Notes: generated by a model from the sequence alone, not told the origin. A stretch of DNA of 12,668 bases from an uncultured Bifidobacteriaceae bacterium (GCA_946891915.1 CAMPNN010000031.1:1-12668); one strand, 5' to 3'. Positions 1-7,259 are shown, numbered from the stretch's first letter. Numbers and translations: made by a program.

Positions 1-10
1 GGGGCGTGTT

Positions 11-20
11 ATTTGCAAAT
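11..20. promoter_or_regulatory. ATTTGCAAAT palindrome, possible operator
   Basis: A perfect 10-bp palindrome lies downstream of the binding-protein gene (which reads leftwards), where a following permease gene would have its leader. Nine of the ten bases (TTTGCAAAT) recur at 1475-1483 in the promoter of the binding-protein gene. A shared sugar-regulator (for example LacI-family) operator is possible, but short AT-rich palindromes arise by chance. The rest of 1-87 holds no gene or clear terminator. Confidence 0.2.
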
Positions 21-87
21 GCACAAGTTACTTATAATTTTCGCTTATACATTTTACATAGATTTATTTGTTAGCAAAAGTAAATGC

Positions 88-1317
88 TTACTTTACAGCC
101 GACGCCAAACCCTTAGCAAAGTCAGCAGTCTTTGCTGGAGAGTTTCCTTCATTGACTTCATGATTGGCGATTGCCTTACCGAAGTTGCCCATTGGGTCCC
201 AGAAGCTACCCATCTCTGGGATTGCTGGCTGCAAGACAGAAGTCTTAGCAATGGTTTCCATCTGAGCAACAGCAGCTGGATCAGACTTCACGCTGTCTGC
301 AAGAGACTTGTCGGAAGGAATAACGCCCTGCTTCTCGTAAGCGATTTGCTGGGACTTCTTGGAGCCCAAGAATGCAGCGAACTTAGCAGCCATCTCTGGG
401 TGCTTGGAGTTAGGGTTGTAAGCAACAGCCTTAGAACCAGCGAAGGACTTCATCTGATGTTCGCCGGATTCGGTCTTGAATGTAGGAAGAGCAGCAGCAG
501 CGTAGTTGTCGCCGAAAGCCTTCTTTACATCAGCAGCATCCCAAGAGCCAGAGAAGTAAGCGTCAACCTTACCGCTCTTGACGCCGCTCAAGCCAGCGCC
601 GTTGCCATCAAGCACGAAGTTCTTGTTTGCAAAAAGCTTTACGATGTACTTGGTTACTTCAGCAGCCTTGTCGCCAAGCTTCATGCCGGCCTTAGCGTCG
701 TTGCCCTTCTCGCCGAAGAGGGTCATGTTGCCATCGAGGTAGAAGCCTGGGAGATACCAAGCATTGCTAAGATCGAATGCAACCTTGCCCTTTTCGATCA
801 TCTTGTCGAGGGACTTGACGTCGTCAGCAGAGAACTTGGACTTGTTGTAATACATGAACCAAGTGTTACCGGTGTAAGGAACACCGTACATCTTGCCATC
901 CTGAGCGGTGACAGAATCAATCAAAGTATCTTCGTTCTGTTCCTTAACCTGCTTTACAGCGTCATCGCTCAACTCGCCGATTGCGCCAGCCTTGACCAAA
1001 TCGCCAAGCTGATCGTTAGGGAAGAGGTAAACATCAGCAGCAGCCTTTGCGTCCTTCTTTACAGACTCAGCAGCTTTTGGTGGCTCAACAACAGTGTTCT
1101 TGAACTTAACGTTTGGGTTAGCCTTCTGGAATTCCTTTTCGACTGTGTCAACCCAGCCGCCTGCCTTCTGATCCTCAGCGGCAGACCAAACGGTGAGCTG
1201 AACAGGGCCGGATTCAGCGGCCTTATTATCGCTATTTGTGCTAGAACCGCAAGCTGCGAATCCAAACAACGTAGCCACTGCAAGACCTGCGCCCAGCATC
1301 TTCTTAATATTCGTCAT
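88..1317 (-). CDS. Carbohydrate ABC transporter substrate-binding lipoprotein (maltose/maltodextrin type)
   Basis: This is the extracellular sugar-capturing component of an ABC importer, probably for maltose or maltooligosaccharides. It is 409 aa long. The N-terminus has a lipoprotein signal: basic residues at 5-6, a hydrophobic stretch at 8-20 and the lipobox-like FAAC with the lipidated Cys at residue 23, then a Ser/Asn-rich linker. The mature part has the usual type-1 fold landmarks of this family: LTVWSAAED near the start, PNDQLGDLVKAGAI, WFMYYNKSKF, and YNPNSKHPEMAAKF near the C-terminus. A strong Shine-Dalgarno AGGAGGT (complement of 1323-1329) sits 5 nt before the ATG. The gene diverges from a GH13 glucosidase gene; permease genes, usual partners in such loci, probably lie beyond the left edge. 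The maltodextrin specificity is inferred from MalE/MalX-like motifs and neighbours. The sugar class is likely but the exact ligand cannot be read from sequence. Confidence 0.88.
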   Translation of the reverse strand: MTNIKKMLGAGLAVATLFGFAACGSSTNSDNKAAESGPVQLTVWSAAEDQKAGGWVDTVEKEFQKANPNVKFKNTVVEPPKAAESVKKDAKAAADVYLFPNDQLGDLVKAGAIGELSDDAVKQVKEQNEDTLIDSVTAQDGKMYGVPYTGNTWFMYYNKSKFSADDVKSLDKMIEKGKVAFDLSNAWYLPGFYLDGNMTLFGEKGNDAKAGMKLGDKAAEVTKYIVKLFANKNFVLDGNGAGLSGVKSGKVDAYFSGSWDAADVKKAFGDNYAAAALPTFKTESGEHQMKSFAGSKAVAYNPNSKHPEMAAKFAAFLGSKKSQQIAYEKQGVIPSDKSLADSVKSDPAAVAQMETIAKTSVLQPAIPEMGSFWDPMGNFGKAIANHEVNEGNSPAKTADFAKGLASAVK

Positions 1318-1446
1318 CCTTGACCTCCTATATCATGCCAAATTTGGCACATCATTTGGTGGCGTAGTAACGGACTTCGTTGTGGCGCAACATCGCGATT
1401 GCTGCGTTGAGCAGCGTCACAAGTCTCACAAATCCGTTCGTAAGCA
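1318..1446 (-). promoter_or_regulatory. Structured 5' leader of the binding-protein mRNA, possible three-way junction
   Basis: If transcription starts near 1446, the leader is about 128 nt long. In the RNA sense, AACGGA (1438-1433) can pair with TCCGTT (1374-1369). These arms enclose two hairpins: GCTGC-tcaac-GCAGC (1415-1401) and GTTG-cgcca-CAAC (1391-1379). The closing stem can extend by one G-U and two A-U pairs. Together they would form a three-way junction. The stems are short and could be coincidental. No known riboswitch family is recognised. Confidence 0.3.
1336..1349. promoter_or_regulatory. TGCCAAATTTGGCA perfect palindrome beside the ribosome binding site
   Basis: A perfect 14-bp palindrome in the leader of the binding-protein gene, 6 bp from its Shine-Dalgarno sequence. 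It could be an operator or roadblock site for a dimeric regulator. As RNA it would make only a strained hairpin, so a DNA-binding role is more plausible. No regulator can be named from the window. Confidence 0.35.
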
Positions 1447-1452
1447 CTGTGT

Positions 1453-1481
1453 AGTATACACGGATATTATTCTGTTTGCAA
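1453..1481 (-). promoter_or_regulatory. Promoter of the binding-protein gene
   Basis: On the minus strand there is a -35 TTGCAA (1481-1476), a 17-bp spacer and a -10 TATACT (1458-1453), predicting a start near 1446. The -35 lies inside the palindrome TTTGCAAA (1475-1482), so a repressor bound there would block RNA polymerase. The -10 matches 5 of 6 consensus bases and the -35 matches 4 of 6. Confidence 0.6.
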
Positions 1482-1492
1482 ATGGGTGGCGG

Positions 1493-1515
1493 TTTAGCGC
1501 AAATATTTTTATAAT
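1493..1515 (+). promoter_or_regulatory. Promoter and possible LacI-type operator of the GH13 gene
   Basis: A perfect -10 TATAAT lies at 1510-1515. No good -35 is found 16-18 bp upstream (TGGCGG at 1487-1492). Just before the -10 is the near-palindrome TTTAGCGCAAAT (1493-1504), with a central CG as in many LacI-family operators. The weak -35 suggests that expression depends on a regulator. The operator reading is an inference. Confidence 0.4.
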
Positions 1516-1573
1516 ATAAAATTTCAAGTAGTTATTTGTAAACTGAACGTAATAACACGAGAAGGGTAAAATA

Positions 1574-3280
1574 ATGGGATTGTATAATCATGCACAATGG
1601 CTAAAAGACGCAGTTTTTTACGAAATTTATCCGCAAAGTTTTTGCGATACGAACGGTGACGGCATAGGTGATATTCAAGGAATTATAAAAAAATTAGATT
1701 ATGTAAAATCGCTTGGTTGCAACGCAATTTGGCTTAATCCTTGCTACGATTCGCCTTTTAAAGATGCCGGTTACGATGTGCGAGATTATAAGAAAGTTGC
1801 AGCTCGTTACGGTACTAACGAAGATTTACAGCAGCTTTTTAACGAAGCGCACACTCGTGGAATGCGTATTTTGCTTGATTTAGTTCCTGGGCACACAAGC
1901 GAAGAACACGAGTGGTTTAAGGAAAGCTCGCGCGCTGAAAAAAACGAATTCAGCAAGCGTTACATTTGGACTGATAGTGCGTTTAGCGGCTATTCAATGC
2001 CGTTTATTGGCGGCGAAACTGAGCGCGACGCAACGTATATTCTAAACTTCTTCAAATGCCAGCCTGCGCTAAATTACGGTTTTGCGCATAGAGATCGCGC
2101 TTGGCAATCTTCGCCTGATTCTAAAGAAGCGGCTGAAACGCGTGCCGCAATGGTTGATGTTATGCGATTTTGGCTTTCGCTTGGTGCGGATGGTTTCCGC
2201 GTTGACATGGCAGATTCGCTTGTGAAAAACGATGACAATAATGGCGAAGGAAGTCTTGGCAAGGATAATACGATTCGTGCATGGCAGGAAATGCTTGGAA
2301 TTGTTAAGGAAGAGTATCCGGAGGCTGCGTTTGTGTCCGAATGGGGAAGGCCGAGCCAAGCTCTTGCAGCCGGATTCGACATGGACTTTTATTTAAGCTG
2401 GCGCTGGGATGGCAATCCTAACGGTTATGCGCGTTTGGCTAGGGATGTTGACAACGCTTTAGACAACAATCCAGAGCATGATCACAGCTACTTTTCGGCG
2501 CGCGGCGGCGGAAGTATTTGCCCATTCTTGGACGACTACTGCCCGCAATACGAATCAACATGCAGCCAAGGCTACTTTAGCTTTATTACTTGTAATCATG
2601 ACACACCACGAATGGCTCCGCGTTTAGACGATCGTGAGCGTCGCGTAGCTTTTGGCATGTTGCTTACAATGCCGGGAGTACCTTTTGTTTACTACGGCGA
2701 CGAAATCGGCATGAAATATCGCGATATTCCAACAAAAGAAGGCGGGTATGCTCGAACCGGCACACGCACGCCAATGCAGTGGGATGACACAAAAAATCTC
2801 GGATTCTCAACGGCTGCCAAATCGAAACTATATTTGCCTGTTGAAGCGCGAGCAGACGGACGCACTTGCGCAAACTCTCGTAAGCAAGCTGTAGAAAGTG
2901 GCGAAATTCCAACTGTTTCTGCGCAAATTAATTGCGAAGATTCCTTCCTTTCTTGGGTTCGCGCGCTTATTGCACTTCGTCACAGTCGCGCTTCTTTACA
3001 AGCTGACGCGTCTTGGAGAGTTTTGTATGCTCCTGTTGACGGTCGCGGATTTGCTTACGAGCGCTGCGCAAAAAGTAACGAGGGAGAATCAGCTGTCGAA
3101 AGAAGCATCGTGGTTATGAATCCTGGAGTAAACGCAGAAACGGTGCCTTTTGAAGCGCTGGCAAATCTTACTCAGGAAGCAGTTGAAAATCCTTTGCTGA
3201 AAATTGGCGAAGTATTAAGCGATGGGAATTCATTGAAACTTGGCGCACAAAGTTTCGCAATATTCAATCTGCCGCTTTAA
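1574..3280 (+). CDS. GH13 alpha-amylase-family glycosidase, alpha-glucosidase-like
   Basis: This is probably a cytoplasmic retaining alpha-glucosidase that cleaves short alpha-glucans. At 568 aa it has the size of the oligo-1,6-glucosidase/maltase group, and there is no signal peptide. The N-terminus (KDAVFYEIYPQSF, then DTNGDGIGD at 25-33) is typical of that group. The four GH13 regions are visible: region I DLVPGH (102-107); region II GFRVDMAD with nucleophile Asp211; region III FVSEW with acid/base Glu256; region IV CNHD with transition-state Asp343. Further family text is GTRTPMQWD at 396-404. Region I has Gly106 where Asn is usual, and the residue after the nucleophile is Met212 rather than the Val or Thr linked to isomaltase or maltase preference, so bond specificity is open. 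AGAAGG (1560-1565) lies 8 nt before the ATG. It diverges from the sugar-binding-protein gene and leads a rightward cluster with traX-like and GH31 genes. Confidence 0.85.
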   Translation: MGLYNHAQWLKDAVFYEIYPQSFCDTNGDGIGDIQGIIKKLDYVKSLGCNAIWLNPCYDSPFKDAGYDVRDYKKVAARYGTNEDLQQLFNEAHTRGMRILLDLVPGHTSEEHEWFKESSRAEKNEFSKRYIWTDSAFSGYSMPFIGGETERDATYILNFFKCQPALNYGFAHRDRAWQSSPDSKEAAETRAAMVDVMRFWLSLGADGFRVDMADSLVKNDDNNGEGSLGKDNTIRAWQEMLGIVKEEYPEAAFVSEWGRPSQALAAGFDMDFYLSWRWDGNPNGYARLARDVDNALDNNPEHDHSYFSARGGGSICPFLDDYCPQYESTCSQGYFSFITCNHDTPRMAPRLDDRERRVAFGMLLTMPGVPFVYYGDEIGMKYRDIPTKEGGYARTGTRTPMQWDDTKNLGFSTAAKSKLYLPVEARADGRTCANSRKQAVESGEIPTVSAQINCEDSFLSWVRALIALRHSRASLQADASWRVLYAPVDGRGFAYERCAKSNEGESAVERSIVVMNPGVNAETVPFEALANLTQEAVENPLLKIGEVLSDGNSLKLGAQSFAIFNLPL

Positions 3281-3345
3281 GTCGCAATAAATACTGCGAT
3301 ACAATAAACGGTAGTAAAACAGAGCAGTAGAAAATAAGCAAACGT

Positions 3346-3375
3346 TACTTAAAACAACGCTACTTAAAACAACGC
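3346..3375 (+). repeat. Tandem repeat, 2 x 15 bp
   Basis: Two exact, adjacent copies of TACTTAAAACAACGC (3346-3360 and 3361-3375). They lie between the GH13 gene and the traX-like gene, just before the Shine-Dalgarno sequence of the latter. The spacer also contains a weak -10-like TACAAT at 3300-3305 and a short TCGCA/TGCGA inverted repeat (3282-3299) without a T-tract. Confidence 0.9.
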
Positions 3376-3402
3376 GTGAGAAAACAAGGGAGTGCGAAAG
3401 TT

Positions 3403-4179
3403 ATGGATACGCTAAAGCCTAAAATTCGTGCAGATAAAAACATAAAAATGGGCATTACTTTGCGCAAGTTTAAGATGCTTGGCGCGTTCATGATGATGCT
3501 TAGTGCATTTAGTGCTCCCGTAATACCGCATTTGTTCGGCGGATTGCACAAAGACAACATGCTTGCTCTTACGTTTGCGGTTCTTTGCGAAGTAGTGAGT
3601 TGGACGGCGATGCCATGGTACGCGTGGATTCTTATGCGCGGGTATCACAATACGCATAACGTGAATCTTTACATATTGCGACTGCTGATTTTGGCAATAA
3701 TTTGCGAAGTGCCGTACGATCTTACTACATCCGGTTGCGCGTTTGATTTGCGCTCGCAAAATCCTGTGTTTGCGCTGGTAATTGCGCTATTTGTTCTTAT
3801 GGGAATTGACATGATTCGAGAGCGTTTTAGCGGTTTTTCGCGCGGTGCTGCGTATGTTGCATTAGTAGTTGCAGGATTGTTGTGGAATATTATTGGCAAA
3901 GTTTATGTGCGTCAGCAAATTTTCTGGGGAGGTGCGATATTTCTTGTATTTGTGCTGATTTTTGAGTTGATGCAAAATCATGAAATTCGCATGGAGCTTG
4001 TTTCCGGAATGTTTGGTGCTATGTCGATGCTTGCGCCAGGCATTGGTGTGGCAGTGTTGCACTACCGCAGCCCTTATGGTGACGGGCATAAGGATTCACC
4101 AGTATTTCGCTGGGCTATGTACGCGTGGTACCCGGTAATGTTGGCGATTGCGGCATTATGCGCAGTGTTCTTCAAATAA
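3403..4179 (+). CDS. TraX-family integral membrane protein
   Basis: A 258-aa polytopic membrane protein with about seven or eight hydrophobic segments, roughly at residues 25-44, 52-75, 88-105, 121-136, 148-168, 172-190, 198-220 and 240-256. It carries the marks of the TraX family (named after the F-plasmid pilin N-acetylation protein): CEVPYDL (101-107), QNPVFAL (119-125) and a late YAWYPVML segment (240-247). Chromosomal TraX-like proteins in Gram-positive bacteria are thought to acylate unknown targets, and no substrate can be named here. The ATG start at 3403 was chosen because AAGGGAG (3386-3392) precedes it by 10 nt. An upstream in-frame GTG (3376) would add nine residues but has no Shine-Dalgarno and abuts the tandem repeat. 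It lies between two glycosidase genes on the same strand, 122 bp after the first and 136 bp before the second, so co-transcription is possible. The pairing with glucosidases is unusual. Confidence 0.75.
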   Translation: MDTLKPKIRADKNIKMGITLRKFKMLGAFMMMLSAFSAPVIPHLFGGLHKDNMLALTFAVLCEVVSWTAMPWYAWILMRGYHNTHNVNLYILRLLILAIICEVPYDLTTSGCAFDLRSQNPVFALVIALFVLMGIDMIRERFSGFSRGAAYVALVVAGLLWNIIGKVYVRQQIFWGGAIFLVFVLIFELMQNHEIRMELVSGMFGAMSMLAPGIGVAVLHYRSPYGDGHKDSPVFRWAMYAWYPVMLAIAALCAVFFK

Positions 4180-4206
4180 AATCATGCGCTAATTAAGCAA
4201 AAGCGT

Positions 4207-4240
4207 AAGTTAATTAAATAGAAGTTAATTAAATAGAAGT
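4207..4240 (+). repeat. Tandem repeat, 2.3 x 15 bp, in an AT-rich spacer
   Basis: The unit AAGTTAATTAAATAG occurs at 4207-4221 and 4222-4236, followed by a partial copy (4237-4240). Around it, AATTAAGCAAAAGCGTA (from 4191) is echoed by AATTAAGTAAAAGCATA (from 4249). An inverted pair GTATGC (4239-4244) / GCATAC (4260-4265) flanks a 15-bp spacer. No convincing promoter or terminator is seen before the GH31 gene. Confidence 0.85.
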
Positions 4241-4315
4241 ATGCTCAAATTAAGTAAAAGCATACGTAAATTAAGCAAAATAAAAAGCAAAACAATAAGC
4301 AAAGGTGCAAAATAA

Positions 4316-7003
4316 ATGGAGTCTTCTAAGTTGGGAATTTTTTATAAGTATGCAGCCGACTCAAACACAAAGGCGCAGGATAGTCAGGTAATTAAAGGCG
4401 AAAAGTGGCGAATTACGGTTATTACGGATTCTCTTATTCGTCTTGAGTGGAGTGATGACGGAAAGTTTGTTGACAACCCTACGCAAACTGTAATCTGCCG
4501 CAATTTTGCTCACAAAAGCGCGGACGCTCAGCCGCAATTTAGCGCGCACAAAAACGAAAATGGCTGGCTGGAAGTCGAAACTGAAAAGCTGCATCTTACT
4601 TATAATTGCGAAGCTTTTAGTAAAGAAGGATTAAGTATTGTTGTGCGCGGAGTGCCGTGTACGCAATTTAATACGTGGCATTACGGCGATGACTGCCCGG
4701 GGAATCTTCTTGGAACTTTTAGAACTTTGGATCAGGCGAACGGGCCGGTAAAACTTGGTAAAGGCATACTTTCGCGCGACGGATGGTCTGTTGTGGATGA
4801 TTCTTCTTCGTGCGAAATTGTGCCAGCTGAAAGAGTTGACGGCAAACCAAACCCGTATGGGGCTTGGGTTAGGTCGCGTGCGCAAAAAGTTAGCGAGCAA
4901 GACGGCAGATATAAGGACTTGTATTTCTTCGGCTACGGACACCACTATATTCAAGCGATTCAAGACTTTTATAAGCTTACTGGCGCTCAGCCGCTGCTTC
5001 CTCGTTTTGCGCTAAGCAATTGGTGGAGCCGCTACTATCGCTACCGTCAAGACGAATATTTGCAATTGCATAATCGTTTTAAGCGCGAAGGCATACCTTT
5101 TAGCACGGCTGTTATTGACATGGATTGGCATGTGACTGATGTTGATCCGAAGTATGGATCCGGTTGGACGGGCTATACGTGGAACGAGGAACTTTTCCCG
5201 GATCATCGTGCTTTTTTGCGTAAACTTAACGCTGCTGGATTGTCTCCAACTTTGAACTTGCATCCGCGCGACGGCGTGCGTGCGTTTGAAAAAGATTATC
5301 CGCAAGTTGCGCAAGATGCTGGCATTGATCCGGCAAGCGGCAAAGCTGTGGAATTTGATTTAACGAACCCGCAATTTGTGGAAGCTTATTTCAATATGCA
5401 TCATCGTATGGAAGATGAAGGCGTGCGATTTTGGTGGATTGACTGGCAGCAGGGTGGTGTGACGCGCGAGCCTGGTTTGGATCCGCTTTGGATGCTGAAC
5501 CATATGCATTATGAGGATGCTGCGCGCGAAGGACGCTGGCCGCTTACGTTCTCGCGATATGCTGGCCCTGGATCGCATCGCTACCCAGTTGGATTCTCGG
5601 GAGATACCGTTACCACTTGGGATTCACTTGCTTTCCAAACTTACTTCACTTCTACGGCTTCAAATATTGGCTACGGATGGTGGAGCCACGATATTGGCGG
5701 CCACATGCTTGGTGTGCGAAATAACGAGTTGGAAGCGCGATGGTACGCTTTCGGCGCGTTTAGTCCTATTAATCGTTTGCACTCGACTTGCTCGCCGTTT
5801 GCTGGAAAAGAGCCGTGGAATTTCCCTCAGGAAACTCGTGAAGCAATGGTGAAAATGCTTCGCTTGCGCGCGGAACTTTTGCCATACGTTTATACGATGA
5901 ATTATCGCGCAGCTTTTGATGGCAGGCCAATTATTGAGCCAATGTACTGGCAGTCGCCAGAAGTTGGAATGGCTTACGAAATTCCTAACGAGTACCGTTT
6001 TGGAAGCGAACTTATAGTAGCGCCGATTACTTCGCCTAATGATTCTGCTGCTTTGCGCGGGTGCGCTGGAGTTTGGTTGCCTGAAGGCGACTGGTACGAT
6101 TTGTTCGACGGGCGCAGGTATGTGTCTCGTGGCTGGAATGGTCGTAGGTTTGAAGCGTGGCGCTCGCTTGACCGCGTGCCTGCTTTTGCGCGTGCTGGAG
6201 CGATTGTGCCTTTGCAAGTTTTGCCGGAAGTTGCAGATTGCGAGCGTAGTACTGAGGCTGCTGAAGCGGTTAATAGTATTGAGAATCCGCGAGCTTTGCG
6301 CGTTCTTGCATTCCCTGGAGCTGACGGCGAATTTGTGATGCGAGAGGACAACGGCGATTTTGCTGCCGCGTCTGCTGGGAATACTGCTAATACCCGCATG
6401 AATTTTGTGTGGCGAGACGGAAATGGTTCTTCGCAATTTATTATTTCCGGTGTTGCAGGATGTGATGCTGCCGTAGAATCTGTGCCGCAAAAACGCAACT
6501 GGACTGTGGTATTTAGAGGAGTTGCTTGCGCAGATTTTGCGCACGTGCGCGTGTTCGTTGGGAGCAGAGAGCTTAACGCAAGCGATTTTGCAGTTTCTTA
6601 CGAAGGCGAAGAGTCGACTTTGAGCTTGTCGGTTTCTGTAAAAGACGTGCCGGCTCGTTCGGAAGTTCGCATAATTGTTGACGGCGGATTGCAAATTGCT
6701 GCCGATACTAAAGTTGGTGACGCTTACCGATTCCTGCTTCAAGCGCAAGTGTCGTACCGTGGTAAGGAAATGGCTTTTGACGCAGTGCGCGAAACTAACG
6801 GAAGTGCAAGCGCTATTGCTGCAATCTCAACTCTTGAATACGAAAACGAATCGGAAGCAGAAAAGTATCGCAACAATGTTGATATGCTTAACGCTTACGC
6901 AACTGATCAGCCTTCCGTAGTGAAGTGGGCGCAGTGGCGTTGCACGTTGCCTGTTTCGGTAAAGCACGCGCTTGAGGAGATTTTGCTGCGTTCAGCTGAG
7001 TGA
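4316..7003 (+). CDS. GH31 alpha-glucosidase / alpha-xylosidase family enzyme
   Basis: A large retaining exo-alpha-glycosidase of family GH31, 895 aa, with no signal peptide and so probably cytoplasmic. Order of parts: an N-terminal beta-sandwich (about 1-225), the (beta/alpha)8 barrel entered at LPRFALSNWWSRYYRYRQDEY (about 228-248), and C-terminal beta domains from about 560. The nucleophile is Asp376 in FWWIDWQQG. The acid/base is Asp430 in VGFSGDT. A further conserved active-site stretch is WWSHDIGGH (455-463). The sequence does not tell whether it removes glucose or xylose, or which linkage; alpha-glucosidase acting on imported oligosaccharides fits the neighbours. The Shine-Dalgarno is weak (AAAGGTG at 4301-4307, 8 nt before the ATG). 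The C-terminal 220 residues beyond the barrel are less conserved to my eye and may form an extra carbohydrate-binding or packing domain. Confidence 0.87.
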   Translation: MESSKLGIFYKYAADSNTKAQDSQVIKGEKWRITVITDSLIRLEWSDDGKFVDNPTQTVICRNFAHKSADAQPQFSAHKNENGWLEVETEKLHLTYNCEAFSKEGLSIVVRGVPCTQFNTWHYGDDCPGNLLGTFRTLDQANGPVKLGKGILSRDGWSVVDDSSSCEIVPAERVDGKPNPYGAWVRSRAQKVSEQDGRYKDLYFFGYGHHYIQAIQDFYKLTGAQPLLPRFALSNWWSRYYRYRQDEYLQLHNRFKREGIPFSTAVIDMDWHVTDVDPKYGSGWTGYTWNEELFPDHRAFLRKLNAAGLSPTLNLHPRDGVRAFEKDYPQVAQDAGIDPASGKAVEFDLTNPQFVEAYFNMHHRMEDEGVRFWWIDWQQGGVTREPGLDPLWMLNHMHYEDAAREGRWPLTFSRYAGPGSHRYPVGFSGDTVTTWDSLAFQTYFTSTASNIGYGWWSHDIGGHMLGVRNNELEARWYAFGAFSPINRLHSTCSPFAGKEPWNFPQETREAMVKMLRLRAELLPYVYTMNYRAAFDGRPIIEPMYWQSPEVGMAYEIPNEYRFGSELIVAPITSPNDSAALRGCAGVWLPEGDWYDLFDGRRYVSRGWNGRRFEAWRSLDRVPAFARAGAIVPLQVLPEVADCERSTEAAEAVNSIENPRALRVLAFPGADGEFVMREDNGDFAAASAGNTANTRMNFVWRDGNGSSQFIISGVAGCDAAVESVPQKRNWTVVFRGVACADFAHVRVFVGSRELNASDFAVSYEGEESTLSLSVSVKDVPARSEVRIIVDGGLQIAADTKVGDAYRFLLQAQVSYRGKEMAFDAVRETNGSASAIAAISTLEYENESEAEKYRNNVDMLNAYATDQPSVVKWAQWRCTLPVSVKHALEEILLRSAE

Positions 7004-7036
7004 TTTCATCTGCGTGAGCGCGACGACCTGCCTGAG

Positions 7037-7157
7037 CGCTGCGATTTAGCGCGCGAAGGCAATTCGGAGCGGAAACTCGCTTAAGTTGGAAGTCCAGTGG
7101 ACTTCCAACGCGAGTTTCGTAAGCGAGCGCGTAATCCGCGCGAGCGCAATCTGAGCG
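7037..7157. repeat. GC-rich palindromic (REP-like) element
   Basis: The core at 7072-7118 is a near-perfect hairpin: GAAACTCGC (7072-7080), a 4-nt bulge TTAA, GTTGGAAGTCC (7085-7095), loop AGT, then the exact complements GGACTTCCAAC (7099-7109) and GCGAGTTTC (7110-7118). This gives a 20-bp stem. Outer flanks show a weaker, imperfect inverted match (CGCTGCGATT...GCGCG from 7037 against the complement of CGCGCGAGCGCAATCTGAGCG, 7137-7157). The stretch 7011-7160 is about 59% GC, well above its surroundings. Neither strand has a T-tract after the stem, so it is not an ordinary intrinsic terminator. A REP/BIME-like or miniature mobile repeat is the best guess. It may also protect the 3' end of the GH31 mRNA. 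Confidence 0.65.
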
Positions 7158-7202
7158 ATTAACAAAATTGCTTAGTTTTGCGATTTGACATACTGGCTCA
7201 AT

Positions 7203-7231
7203 TAACAAATTTTTGGCGTAAGTGCTAGAAT
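7203..7231 (+). promoter_or_regulatory. Extended -10 promoter of the thi operon
   Basis: TGCTAGAAT (7223-7231) has the TG-N extension and a -10 TAGAAT matching 5 of 6 bases. A 4-of-6 -35 TAACAA (7203-7208) lies 17 bp upstream. Transcription would start near 7238, about 120 nt before the riboswitch. A TTGACA at 7185-7190 has no good -10 at the right distance. Confidence 0.5.
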
Positions 7232-7243
7232 GCTGCACGGTAG

Positions 7244-7259
7244 TGTGATGAAGCTCACA
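7244..7259. promoter_or_regulatory. TGTGA-N6-TCACA palindrome (CRP/GlxR-like site)
   Basis: The sequence TGTGAtgaagcTCACA has exactly the layout of the CRP consensus and of the actinobacterial GlxR consensus. It lies about 6-21 bp downstream of the predicted thi transcription start, where binding would repress. It could equally be a short RNA hairpin. Whether this organism has a CRP-family regulator cannot be seen here. Confidence 0.35.

Noticed and set aside
13..1323. 436-codon plus-strand open frame
   Set aside because: It is antisense to the binding-protein gene, shows no family motifs, and the minus-strand frame has a lipobox, a strong Shine-Dalgarno and clear homology features.
5660..6748. 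362-codon minus-strand open frame inside the GH31 gene
   Set aside because: Low-complexity Ser/Arg/Asn-rich translation with no motifs or ribosome binding site; a shadow of the GH31 reading frame.
7072..7118. Intrinsic terminator after the GH31 gene
   Set aside because: The hairpin is strong but no T-tract follows on either strand, so it is listed as a palindromic element instead.
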